Source of the DNA: a virus
Length of the DNA stretch: 64,000 nt
Virus record (IMG/VR): IMGVR_UViG_3300027659_000017
Span: 1-64,000 of that record
Strand: one strand, 5' to 3'
Shown: in pieces, positions 42,101-51,276 of the stretch
Position numbering within the stretch: the stretch's first letter is position 1
Layout: every line of letters starts with the position of its first letter
Program-made: the position numbers and the translations under genes
Notes under the pieces: generated by a model
The model's input: the letters and a program-made list of their open reading frames with translations, nothing else
The model's database searches: none
What the model was told of the DNA's origin: nothing

Positions 42101-44968
42101 TACAGCCCTAACTTAGTAAAGTCAATATTTGAGTTAAGTCAGAATGGTCAGAACTTGCAAGCATTAAATTATCTAAAAAATAATTACCTACGAAATATGG
42201 GTTCTTTAATGGATCTACCTGGAGCTGTGCAAGGTTCTACATTAGACTTACCACAACTTAATGCACAACAGATAGAAGCATTACTGCATCAGAAACCTAT
42301 GTTAGAAAGTGATTTTCTAACTCAATACAGTGGGTATAATCCTATACAATATGATGGAGGTTTACCAATTGTTACTGGGGGATTGACAGGTCATAAAACT
42401 TCATTCCAAAACTTTGACAGAAACTTTAGAGGAACAGGTTTTGGTAATCAAACGGGTGGTGTATATTTTACTACACAACCAACTGTTGCTGCTGAGAATG
42501 CTCAAATTAGTAGTATGGGTGGCTATGGATTTAATCCTAATACACCAACATTTACACCTCATATTTCAGAAGCTATATTTAAAAATCCTGATAAATTTTT
42601 ACAGTATAATGCACCCATAACAGAAGAATTGGCTAAATCTATTGGAATGATTAATGGCATAGATCCAAGAAATAGTGACACATTAGGACAGCTTGAAATT
42701 GATCTGAGAAAAAGTTTTTCAAAAACTGATGATTATAGTGATTATGATTTTGCTATGAAATCAGCTGCTGATGCTTTAAGAGAAAAAGGAATTGCAGGTT
42801 ATTTTGATCCAAGTGGTCGTATCCAAGAAATAGTGGCTTTTGATGAAGGTGATGTAAATAAAATAAAACAGTTTGAACTTTACAAAGATCTTGATGATGC
42901 TTTGATTATGGGATATCTGAAAGCAATTTCTAAAACTCCATCAACACAAACTGATGCAGAGAAAAAATTGGTTGCTGCATTTGAAGAGTATCTGAAAACT
43001 GGTAACAAACAACAACTAATAGATAGAAAGAAAGGTGGTGCACTACCACCATCTCTATTGAAGACTCTCAAAGGAGTTAGTAAATTGACTCCAGGTAATG
43101 CTTTAAGATCTACATTGTACTCTGCTGTTAATCCAGCTAGTTATAACATTCTAAAAAAAATAAAGGCTGCACCTCTTGAGCTATACAATAACATGATGTA
43201 CAATGATACTCGTCCCTTTAGAGTAGGTATGAGTTTAAAACATGGGGCTCCTGAATTAAGAGACAACATGTTAGAACATGTTCGTATGGATTTAAACCAG
43301 TGGAATAAAACTTCATTGGCAGATCAAATGGCTGCAATAAAAAATGCATATGGTAGCAAGCATTTGAACACATTAGAAGATATTGGAAGAAGAAGATTAG
43401 ATTCCTGGGCTGTAGGTTTGAAAAGACCACAGGAGCATAATACTTTAGAACAAGTGGGTGACAATACATTTAGAATGGTTGACACAGAATATACTCCTAT
43501 GTACTTAAATGAACTTTACAATGATCTATTAGCTACAAAAATTGAATCTGATCCTATGGCCAACGGCTTTGGTTCTGTTGTTGATGATGGACAATTCAGT
43601 CCACTAGAACAACTTAGTAGAGATCAGTTTAGAGTTAAGACACAATATTTTGCTTCTAATCCAGCAACAGTTCCGTACAGATTATCAGAAAAAGATAAGA
43701 TAGGATATCCAAATTGGAATAGAACAAGACATGCACAAGTTGATCCTATGGGTCTTTTATCTAAGATGACTACAGGTACGGTATATGACAATGACCGTTA
43801 TGGAGTAATGGGTGGTTACAATTGGAAAATTAATGAACATCCAGAAGGAATGGTTTTTCAAACCAATGACCTATGGGATTTAAATCCGTTTGAAAAAAGA
43901 ATAGATCCTATGTTAAATACTGATGCTCTTAAAAATAAGTATCTAAACATGCACTATTACAAACCATTCCAAAACTTTGAAGCACTTCGTGCAGTGGGTG
44001 GTAAACCATTTAACATACAGAACAATTTCTTGGTAGATCCTGATTCATTTAATGTACTAAGACAATGGGCAGAAGGTGGACCATTAAAAGGGGGTCCAGA
44101 AGAACCTATAACAGATTGTCCAGAAGGCTACACATATGATCCAGATAAATTGGGTTGTGTACCAATGTCAAGTGATGTACAAGATCCTGCTCAACAACAT
44201 ATTTCCAACTGGTGGATGAATAGAGAAATAAAATGGCCTGAGAATAATAAAGATTATCAAAACAATATGGAACAGATTCTTCCTACATCAAATCCAAATT
44301 CTCCTGTTATAGAGCAATTAAACAATTGGCCGGGTTATGTTTATACTGATAATTTACCAAGACCAGATGCTGGAGGTACATATGACACTTCAAAAAAAGA
44401 ACCAAGAATATTTGTAAGGAAAAGTTTTAGTCCTGAAATGAGATTGCAAACTGAAATACATGAAGGAACTTCACATGCCAATGCTCCAGTAGCAGATCAA
44501 TTATTTGATATGCATAATAGGATTATGAAACAAAATCTTATTCCAATAAATAAAGATTGGTCACCAGCACAAAAAGATTTTTACAATTATGTGACAGCAC
44601 CAGATGAAGATAACTACCACTCTTATCTTATGAATGCCAGAAAGATATTTAATGTAGATCCTAAACAAGTTGTAACTGAATCTGATATAAATAAATGGAG
44701 ACAACAAGCTGAAGAAAGTGGAATGATGGATAGAGAGAGTCCTAACTTTAATGAAGAGATTTACATTTTATTTAAATTCGCAAAAGATCCAGCATCATTG
44801 ACCAATATATTTAATTACATGGCAGAAAATAAAAATGAATCTGCTGAAGAAGGTCCACAGTATACTAAAGATGGTGGTAGTATTGACTACGAATTAGGTG
44901 ACACAGTAGATAAAGCTACTATGGAAAAATTAAAAGAATTAGGTTATACCTTTGAACAAATTAAGTGA
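39101..44968 (+). CDS. Giant multidomain protein: SET-like, ART-like and metallopeptidase-like domains
   Basis: This is a 1955-residue mosaic. Residues 40-134 resemble a SET methyltransferase: GKGLFADEPIKAGEIIGLSH, then NHS near 97 and ALRDIEAGEEILGNY. About 330-390 is a YDHYGMWDALG / DEYDGSYHGFSVNP domain seen in many phage internal proteins. About 1098-1250 is ADP-ribosyltransferase-like (GNQTGGVYFTTQPTVAAENA; GYFDPSGRIQEIVAF). HEGTSH near 1787 is a degenerate HExxH. The repeat module (DLW...FGKPF) occurs at about 900-970 and 1570-1650. Gly-Gly linkers (KRGGS, RKGGA, AKGGT, KKGGA twice, EGGPL, KDGGS) separate units. It ends with the tail motif MEKLKELGYTFEQIK. It is probably an internal virion protein. 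Confidence 0.65.
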   Translation: MYNKKVLIDALKTLGTPSTPKKYNFNDGGAKNTGLNEVPYKQVSVKPSNVAGKGLFADEPIKAGEIIGLSHIKSFYERGGQNYMKSQETPVVGKYYNHSDDAFNAGSIIEGNKRYLRALRDIEAGEEILGNYREDDDPSLESPDDFKRGGSLPRMPRKKNSRGYSRSLEATNKFFTENAFFAKPKSRKNKVYDPNSKYYRKGGASSPEEWEQEIRAIESQIGNPKNWTLEDRNLLQDKLNAYKNWRETTPEGQAVKDSHNVPGEYEAFIPEHLNGAPYNTSGPRYIEESMEQYPVGSAPKVYGNEPEDYQRFLDYNQTAPENRRGYEEYRYGDPNSYDHYGMWDALGKPKDFQEALQMNPDWTPDEYDGSYHGFSVNPNTGVFLKSGKPGLKPGDTTWMEIAGHYLSPRADIDTPVFDPEIGRFKYVPNEEYIETKLSPEDIDKYVKGGYIVEDISVPKLTKARTGLEVIKTALPFLKKTAPTMLDLKNLPVGFNPSELSFPLLINGSSGFIHTAPNRKLNDNLFHFAASMKNPLEAGRAFNIINQAFPFANPSILEPASLSLDSLNLLLNMGQKRDWDMRYADHHIPLNFFSEHNDLFGDLGSTRSALHQAIGSQSKKTGNEMVDRLNAYLNGRGIQQKAYLQSHAPGLRQIMIPNFQLTRKYAKGGTKNNPPVLGSLLKAVTRSNYNPLSIPIKLAGEKIARIGPLPYRTKDEIIKSLTGKMEPAYFGQTGIYGSDSSLFWNDPDGPLMKDIYGLGKRDLIANYFRGIDTGFKPIEYDFNNDPGLQAAIKQYGPLKAYELLSQQAHGEPLEDGRIGYALRVHNDAMKKYGFDPALFIKYNDWDFHKFNPLGSPEFIKQSYHDLFDRYGQETIPIEIQSDASKGNPEFMMAGNPVTPADNIGGHMGFLQRTPEEEFNFTTRDLWGFRPEAYNSKWNMDTKMKQGQTQLMDAFGKPFVLTQTNPIQFNTYKNFKKKFFKKGGAKTNPPLLGNMAKAIQRGYSPNLVKSIFELSQNGQNLQALNYLKNNYLRNMGSLMDLPGAVQGSTLDLPQLNAQQIEALLHQKPMLESDFLTQYSGYNPIQYDGGLPIVTGGLTGHKTSFQNFDRNFRGTGFGNQTGGVYFTTQPTVAAENAQISSMGGYGFNPNTPTFTPHISEAIFKNPDKFLQYNAPITEELAKSIGMINGIDPRNSDTLGQLEIDLRKSFSKTDDYSDYDFAMKSAADALREKGIAGYFDPSGRIQEIVAFDEGDVNKIKQFELYKDLDDALIMGYLKAISKTPSTQTDAEKKLVAAFEEYLKTGNKQQLIDRKKGGALPPSLLKTLKGVSKLTPGNALRSTLYSAVNPASYNILKKIKAAPLELYNNMMYNDTRPFRVGMSLKHGAPELRDNMLEHVRMDLNQWNKTSLADQMAAIKNAYGSKHLNTLEDIGRRRLDSWAVGLKRPQEHNTLEQVGDNTFRMVDTEYTPMYLNELYNDLLATKIESDPMANGFGSVVDDGQFSPLEQLSRDQFRVKTQYFASNPATVPYRLSEKDKIGYPNWNRTRHAQVDPMGLLSKMTTGTVYDNDRYGVMGGYNWKINEHPEGMVFQTNDLWDLNPFEKRIDPMLNTDALKNKYLNMHYYKPFQNFEALRAVGGKPFNIQNNFLVDPDSFNVLRQWAEGGPLKGGPEEPITDCPEGYTYDPDKLGCVPMSSDVQDPAQQHISNWWMNREIKWPENNKDYQNNMEQILPTSNPNSPVIEQLNNWPGYVYTDNLPRPDAGGTYDTSKKEPRIFVRKSFSPEMRLQTEIHEGTSHANAPVADQLFDMHNRIMKQNLIPINKDWSPAQKDFYNYVTAPDEDNYHSYLMNARKIFNVDPKQVVTESDINKWRQQAEESGMMDRESPNFNEEIYILFKFAKDPASLTNIFNYMAENKNESAEEGPQYTKDGGSIDYELGDTVDKATMEKLKELGYTFEQIK

Positions 44969-47900
44969 TGGCAAAATATAGAATAACAAGTATTCCTCAA
45001 TCATTACCACAAGCTCGTAAAGGAGGGTCATTAAAGTACAAGAAAGCAAAATCTGGTAAATTAAAAAATTTCTTCTTTGGTAATGAAGGTGATTATGATA
45101 ATATTGCCATGGATATGTTCAATACGGATATGATGAATGGATCTCCTAGAACTGCTGCCGGTAATCAACCTATGGTAGAAGTAGAAGGTGCACCACAACC
45201 ATCATACTGGAATATGCAGCAAGGATGTCCTCCTGGAAAATTCTCTTACAATGGTCAATGTTTTACAGAAGCCGAGTATGTAGAGTATTCTAAAAGAGAA
45301 ATGGAAGAGTACGAAAGAAGTATGAACCAGAAGAAAGCTGCTAGTCAACAAAGATTTGAAGGTATAGTTCAAGAAAACCAACAACGAGCACAAGAACAAA
45401 GTACTAGGTTAAATCAAGAAGAAACTGAAAGATACTATACTAATTTCAAAAACTCAAAGAAGTCTGATAAGATAGATCCATACATGTCCATTCCTAATTT
45501 GAATATGGATAGAATGGTGGATATGGTTGATCCAGAAGGTAATCCTGTTTTAGGGGAGGATGGTAAGCCACAGCAAGAAACTTTAGGAGATCAATTAAAG
45601 AAATCTTTTCTTATTAACGTTACAGAGAATGGATATACACAACTGTATCCAAAAGATATTGTCCATGACAGAATCGTTAAGCATGGTTTTCAAGCCGATC
45701 AGTTTAAGAATATCTGGGGATTAGATCCTAAACAAGTTAAAGAACAACTTGGAGATATAATGAAACTGGCTGATGAACAGTACACTAATACTGTTTTGAA
45801 CAAGGTTGCTAAAACTGCTATAGAAGAAGGTAAGTCACCGGAAGAAGTAATCAAATCTTTACCTACATCATGGGGAGGAAGTGAATTGACTAAATATATT
45901 AAGCCATCTCAAGAAGAGGTTGATAAAATCTATTCTGAATTTGTTAAACAAAGTTTAGAAGGTCTTCAAAAACAAATAGGTGTTAAGGAAGAGGATGGAA
46001 TGCTGCGGTATGACAGAAGTAAAAAAGCAGATAAACCAAAACTTGATTTTGATTTTGAAAGTGATATCTATTTAAATGCATATGATGATGATGGTACTTT
46101 AACAGCACAAGAAGTAGATCCTGTAAAAGCATATGCTCAGAAGTGGATAGCTTCAGGAAAGACTGCTAAAGAAAGATATGAAAGACAAATGCAAGTTGAT
46201 GCTATCAACCGTAAAGATTATTCAAAAACATATGATGAAGCAGTTAAAAATGATAAAACATTTAAAGAAACATTTAATATAGATGATATTAATTTAAATG
46301 CATCCGGAGAGGATATAAATAATATGCCTCCTTCAGATAGAATGCAAACACTTAAACTTAATGAGACACGTAGACTTAATGAGATCAATCAAAGCAATTC
46401 TGAGAGAGCTGAAGAAAATATAGGAGATAATGCTGTACAAACTAAACGTACTGAAGATTTAATAAAACTTACAGGTTTTACAGATGACTTTAATAAATTT
46501 ATGCAAGAACGGCAACGTTTAACTATGTATGGTGTATATAAAAATGCATTAACAGATTCAGGAATATCCTATGCAGATAAAGCTAAAGTTCTACAACATC
46601 TCAATGACAACAAAGGTGACTTAGCATATAACTATTTGTTTGACAGAAGCCGTGATGCTTCTGATCCCTTATCACAAAATAATTATAATTCTGAACTAGG
46701 TAGCTTAATGGGTGGAGAAGGTTATGGAAATCTTTTGACACAGCCAAAAATTCAACAAGGAAAAGCTCCAGGTGCCGATATTGGTGTAGGTGCTAAAACA
46801 TGGGATGTCTTAACCAATTGGGGTGATGCTGCTTATCATGGATTAAATGCTTTTATAGGTAATAAAGATTTTAGTGATAACATGTGGAGTATTCCAGGTA
46901 AATCTTTAAATGAAGTAAAAGCTGATGAAGAAAGATTAGGTATAGATCTAAGAGGTAACGATCAATTTAATGCTTCACTTGTACCTGAACTTTTAAATAA
47001 GTTAAATCCTTTGCATGCAGTAGATGAAATCTATAGAGGTTATAAAAGAAATGGACTTAAAGGAGCTTCATCTAAAGCAAGTAAAGCAGCATGGGATGCT
47101 ACTGAAACTGCAGCAATGTTTATTCCAGGGGGTCAAGGAATTAAATTACTACGTCAAGCATCTCTATTAAACAATACTCTAAATAAAGGTAGTCTATTAA
47201 ATAAAATTTCTAAAGGTTTTAATGGACTACAAAGAGGAATTAATAGTCTAGGTTTGCCTGGACAATATGTAACAAACTACTTTAACAAAAGTCTACCAGC
47301 ATTTGCTTTTGATGCAGTAAGACCATATGGTGAATTTCATGAAGGTTTTGAAAATTTAACAGAAGGAAAAACAACAGAAGGTTTAAAAAACTTGGGATGG
47401 GGAACACTTGGTATAACTCCATATATAAGTAAAATACCACGTATTGAATACCAAACTCCATCAGGTAGAACATTTGGTATTGGTAATACAGGAACAACTT
47501 GGACTACTGCACAAAATGAAAAACAATTTGCAGACTTAATGAAATCTAGTACACTTGATGATTTAAAAAAAGTTTATTCAGAAGAAAATCAAATTGCAGA
47601 AGCTGAACAAGCACTTAATAATGGAACAGCATTTCCAAATTATACATTTACACATCCGTTAAAAAGACAAGCTCAACTTTCTGATGATTTTCAAAATATG
47701 ACTAATCAAGAATTTGCTTTCAAAAATTTAGGATTTGCTCCAAAACCAGGAGGACCTTTTCAACTTGGAACTTTCAATAGCCCATTAAAATATTCAGGAA
47801 AACTCGGACAGTTACAATTTGGTACAGGAAAATTTTTTCCAGCTAAACTTCAGGGAATAGAATACAGACCTAATATACAGTATGATACTGCACCTATGAC

Positions 47901-50900
47901 TATTGGTTTTAGAAATGGAGGTTCTATTCCTAAAGCTAATGTAGGTATGATTGTTAGTGGACTGCAAAGTTTAGGTAACCCTACAAAGATGAAAACTGGT
48001 GGAGCATTACCACCACCTAACTTAGGTAAGATAGTAAAGGTAGCAAACAGTTTAGCAATTCCTACAAAACAGATGGTAAAGTCGTTACCAAGTATGGGTA
48101 ATCAACCTGGTTTAGAATGGTTACAAAGGTGGTATTCAAGTCCAGAGTTAGCAACAAGAATTTCAAACACTATTGATCCATCTTCTGCTTTTGATCTTAA
48201 AAAACATAGTGTTTCTTTAGAAAAGTTAATGGCAGCACAGCCTAAAACATATTCTCAATTAGCAGCAAAAAACGGTTTACTACAAACTATTCCTTATTAT
48301 ATAGGGACAGGTGGTTTGTACTCAGGTGGTAATTTATATATCAATCGTCTTTTATCTAAAGCAAATCAAGAGTCTTTTACAGCTCATGAAGGAACTCATT
48401 TATATGATGATCCAAGACATGCTGTAACCCAACCAACGGTAACACAAGAATGGATAGGACCTGATGGACAGAGAAGAGTTCAATTTGATGAAAATTCACT
48501 TGTCCAAGATGATTATCATTTAGATGCAAATGGAAGACCTACCTTTTTTAATCAAAAAGAAACCGAAATGTTATTAAAACCTTTTGGTCTTTCTAAACCT
48601 CCTTTGTATCCAAACAAAATGGATCTTTTTGGTAATGATTATTTTAGAAGATACTATACACATCCAGATGAAATTCATGCTAGAATGAACCAAGGTAGAT
48701 TTATGCTTAATAAATCTCCAGAAGATCCTTTTACATTAGATGATTTTAATAAAGTACAAACTTTAGAGGACTGGTTTGGAATGGGTAAACATATAACAGA
48801 TAAAAATGCTTTTCTGGATTTGATGAATAAATTCTATGGAGTTGTCCCTGCTGCAATAGTAGGTTCTCAACTACTAGATGAAGACACAGAACAAAGAAAA
48901 AAAGGAGGATCTACACCAAAAGCTAAAGCAAATCCACCAAGAGTATTGGGAAGAACAGTTCAAAGTATTAGTAGTATGTTGAAACCTACTTCTCAATTTA
49001 GAACTACCATGAATGCATTAGAAAATTTTGGAAGTACTTTACCTACAAATATGTCTCTTTTGAATTCAGTTGCTAAACCATTCCAAGGTATTAATAATCC
49101 TGTCATGGATTTAAATGTACAAGGCTTACTGAAGTCTCCAACTGATTTGGGTGGTACAGGAATAATAGGTTATGGAGATGACATACATAAAGGTGATCCA
49201 TGGTATCAAATAGATCCTGCAGATTATGGAGGAAGTGAGACATGGAGACAAGAAGGAAGAACTGATGCTGAAGGATCTATAGAAAGATATCTTGGTAATC
49301 TAAAACCATATGGACCGGATGCATTTAATAATATAGGAAACTTTGATTTTGAGATAGGATCAGATGGATGGAAAGCAAGAAATGCAATGATGGGAATGGC
49401 CAGTCCACTGTACCAACCTCAGAAAACTCTAGGCACAGGAGATTTTTATACATTTGATGAGTTCAGTAATTTAGTTCAAAAACAAACACAGTATTTAAAT
49501 GATAGAGCTGCTTTTGATGAAATGTATCCTGAAGACCCAGGTATGAGAATGTGGAATGCTTTACGTGGTGATACACAAAGAGATGAAATGTTTGCTAATT
49601 TATTTCCCAATTCTGGTATACAAAACTTTAAACAAAAGTTTTATACTCCAGAACTTTTAGATCTTATGAAAAAAACAGATCGAGATGAAAAAGGTAGAAA
49701 TTTATATGATCAATTGGTAAGTAATACAAACATGGGTGATAATAAAATGTTAAACATGAGGTCTTTAAATAGTGTAACAAAAGGAGAAGATACTTTACCT
49801 TCTACATACAAAGACTTAGTTGAGTACTTAAAACCTGATAGTTATTTATATACGGCTCCAGCTAAAGAGGTTGTTGGTGAAATGAGAGGAAGTCTTGGAC
49901 TAAAATTAGAAGACATTAATAATGCTACACCAGAGCAACTTGAAAAATGGAAACAAGAAATTATTAAAAAAATGTATGAACAAGCTAAAGAAAGATGGGA
50001 CAAAGATTCAACTATTCCTTTATCTGGTTATGATGCATATGAAAAATTCTTTAGTAGGTCAGGTTCTAAGAATAAACTTGGAGGAGCTATACCAAAAGCA
50101 CGACTGGGGTTAAGTGTAATTGGAAAGAATGTAAATAACATAGAAAACATTCTTAATGGTACAGCTAAATCAACAAATCTATTAAGACTAGTTGATAGAG
50201 CTATTACTCCGGTTGGTTATGGAATAGTTGGAAAAATGTTAGCATCTCCATTTACTTATATTAAACCTTATGTGCCGCAAACTTATGGTCTTAAGAATAG
50301 ATATGATGCATGGAATCTATATAATCAAATACAACCAAAATATGGAGGCCTGAGTCTTAATGAAGATGGTACAGTTGCGGTAAAAAACTTTGATATTTCA
50401 AAACCTATATTAGATCAAATAAGAAATTCAGAAAGAAACTCTTTTGAAACTGAAGAATTCAATAAGATGAATGGACATTTGGCAATTAACTTTGGTGGTG
50501 TTCATGGAAATGGTCTTGTAGCTAAAGGAGTTGATGATACTGGAAGACAGTATATGGATTTTACTGATACATGGGATTTACACCCTTTACAAAGATTTGG
50601 TAATTTGTTACCCAAGCCAATAAGAAATATTGAAGTTGGTCAAGTAACAGGTGGTAAACCTTTTGATCTTCGTAATAGAATTTACTTTGATGGAGAAGGA
50701 AATTATTTTAATCAAGATGGTACTCCATTAATTACATATAGTAAAGAAGTACCAGGATTTGACTATACAAATGGAGCATTACAGGTACAGCAAAATGCAT
50801 CAACAAGAAATATAAAAGAAATTGAATTACCAGATAATAAAAATGTTGAGTTTGTTGCAAGTTCAGGTGTACCTGAAAATGAATTTCAACAAGTAAATGA

Positions 50901-51219
50901 AGAATTTAATGATGCTTATCACCAGTCTAATTTAAACAAATTAGCTACAATAGGTATTGGTTTGGGAATAGGTGGTATTAATTCATTTATTGATTATCAA
51001 AATAACAAACCTATGCTAATGATTGATGTAAGAACTGGTAAGGTTGTTACTGTTACAAAAGCTGAGATGGAAGCAAACCCAGGTAGATACATTAGTACCA
51101 AAAATCTAAAACGTGGTGGTGCTATTTCCAAAAAGAAAACAGGTGGTGTAGTAACTGAGCTCACTAAAAAAGAAATAGAGCAATATGTTAAAGATGGCTA
51201 TATCATTGAAGATTACTAA
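44968..51219 (+). CDS. Giant multidomain protein: HExxH and repeat modules
   Basis: This is a 2083-residue protein. The ATG at 44968 overlaps the previous stop (TGATG); a GTG 3 bases upstream is less likely. After a basic leader (KYRITSIPQSLPQARKGG) comes a two-Cys loop (CPPGKFSYNGQC, about 76-87). A helical region follows, to about 600, and then a membrane-associating-looking part near 700-800. Gly-Gly linkers lie near residues 986 (RNGGSIPKA), 1011 (KTGGALPPP), 1311 (KKGGSTPKA), 1704 (KLGGAIPKA) and 2050-2061. HEGTH at 1140-1144 with HPDEIHARM near 1232 suggests a zinc peptidase. Repeat module (DTWDLHP...GGKPF) is at about 1838-1910. It ends in LTKKEIEQYVKDGYIIEDY, the shared tail. Confidence 0.65.
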   Translation: MAKYRITSIPQSLPQARKGGSLKYKKAKSGKLKNFFFGNEGDYDNIAMDMFNTDMMNGSPRTAAGNQPMVEVEGAPQPSYWNMQQGCPPGKFSYNGQCFTEAEYVEYSKREMEEYERSMNQKKAASQQRFEGIVQENQQRAQEQSTRLNQEETERYYTNFKNSKKSDKIDPYMSIPNLNMDRMVDMVDPEGNPVLGEDGKPQQETLGDQLKKSFLINVTENGYTQLYPKDIVHDRIVKHGFQADQFKNIWGLDPKQVKEQLGDIMKLADEQYTNTVLNKVAKTAIEEGKSPEEVIKSLPTSWGGSELTKYIKPSQEEVDKIYSEFVKQSLEGLQKQIGVKEEDGMLRYDRSKKADKPKLDFDFESDIYLNAYDDDGTLTAQEVDPVKAYAQKWIASGKTAKERYERQMQVDAINRKDYSKTYDEAVKNDKTFKETFNIDDINLNASGEDINNMPPSDRMQTLKLNETRRLNEINQSNSERAEENIGDNAVQTKRTEDLIKLTGFTDDFNKFMQERQRLTMYGVYKNALTDSGISYADKAKVLQHLNDNKGDLAYNYLFDRSRDASDPLSQNNYNSELGSLMGGEGYGNLLTQPKIQQGKAPGADIGVGAKTWDVLTNWGDAAYHGLNAFIGNKDFSDNMWSIPGKSLNEVKADEERLGIDLRGNDQFNASLVPELLNKLNPLHAVDEIYRGYKRNGLKGASSKASKAAWDATETAAMFIPGGQGIKLLRQASLLNNTLNKGSLLNKISKGFNGLQRGINSLGLPGQYVTNYFNKSLPAFAFDAVRPYGEFHEGFENLTEGKTTEGLKNLGWGTLGITPYISKIPRIEYQTPSGRTFGIGNTGTTWTTAQNEKQFADLMKSSTLDDLKKVYSEENQIAEAEQALNNGTAFPNYTFTHPLKRQAQLSDDFQNMTNQEFAFKNLGFAPKPGGPFQLGTFNSPLKYSGKLGQLQFGTGKFFPAKLQGIEYRPNIQYDTAPMTIGFRNGGSIPKANVGMIVSGLQSLGNPTKMKTGGALPPPNLGKIVKVANSLAIPTKQMVKSLPSMGNQPGLEWLQRWYSSPELATRISNTIDPSSAFDLKKHSVSLEKLMAAQPKTYSQLAAKNGLLQTIPYYIGTGGLYSGGNLYINRLLSKANQESFTAHEGTHLYDDPRHAVTQPTVTQEWIGPDGQRRVQFDENSLVQDDYHLDANGRPTFFNQKETEMLLKPFGLSKPPLYPNKMDLFGNDYFRRYYTHPDEIHARMNQGRFMLNKSPEDPFTLDDFNKVQTLEDWFGMGKHITDKNAFLDLMNKFYGVVPAAIVGSQLLDEDTEQRKKGGSTPKAKANPPRVLGRTVQSISSMLKPTSQFRTTMNALENFGSTLPTNMSLLNSVAKPFQGINNPVMDLNVQGLLKSPTDLGGTGIIGYGDDIHKGDPWYQIDPADYGGSETWRQEGRTDAEGSIERYLGNLKPYGPDAFNNIGNFDFEIGSDGWKARNAMMGMASPLYQPQKTLGTGDFYTFDEFSNLVQKQTQYLNDRAAFDEMYPEDPGMRMWNALRGDTQRDEMFANLFPNSGIQNFKQKFYTPELLDLMKKTDRDEKGRNLYDQLVSNTNMGDNKMLNMRSLNSVTKGEDTLPSTYKDLVEYLKPDSYLYTAPAKEVVGEMRGSLGLKLEDINNATPEQLEKWKQEIIKKMYEQAKERWDKDSTIPLSGYDAYEKFFSRSGSKNKLGGAIPKARLGLSVIGKNVNNIENILNGTAKSTNLLRLVDRAITPVGYGIVGKMLASPFTYIKPYVPQTYGLKNRYDAWNLYNQIQPKYGGLSLNEDGTVAVKNFDISKPILDQIRNSERNSFETEEFNKMNGHLAINFGGVHGNGLVAKGVDDTGRQYMDFTDTWDLHPLQRFGNLLPKPIRNIEVGQVTGGKPFDLRNRIYFDGEGNYFNQDGTPLITYSKEVPGFDYTNGALQVQQNASTRNIKEIELPDNKNVEFVASSGVPENEFQQVNEEFNDAYHQSNLNKLATIGIGLGIGGINSFIDYQNNKPMLMIDVRTGKVVTVTKAEMEANPGRYISTKNLKRGGAISKKKTGGVVTELTKKEIEQYVKDGYIIEDY

Positions 51220-51253
51220 ACTTTATAAGTTTATCCATTAAATTAAATTTTAG

Positions 51254-51261
51254 TATATTTA
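51254..51261 (+). promoter_or_regulatory. Promoter -7-like box inside the giant-gene operon
   Basis: TATATTTA lies in the 57-base gap before the gene at 51277. No TTG is present at the usual -33 distance, so it may be weak. Confidence 0.3.
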
Positions 51262-51276
51262 TATATATAAGAAAAT

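Noticed and set aside
45990-46110. DFDFESD segment as an RNA-polymerase active site (DxDxD)
   Set aside because: crAss-like virion RNA polymerases have a DxDGD-type loop with further motifs; none of these accompanies this segment, so it looks like a chance acidic run.
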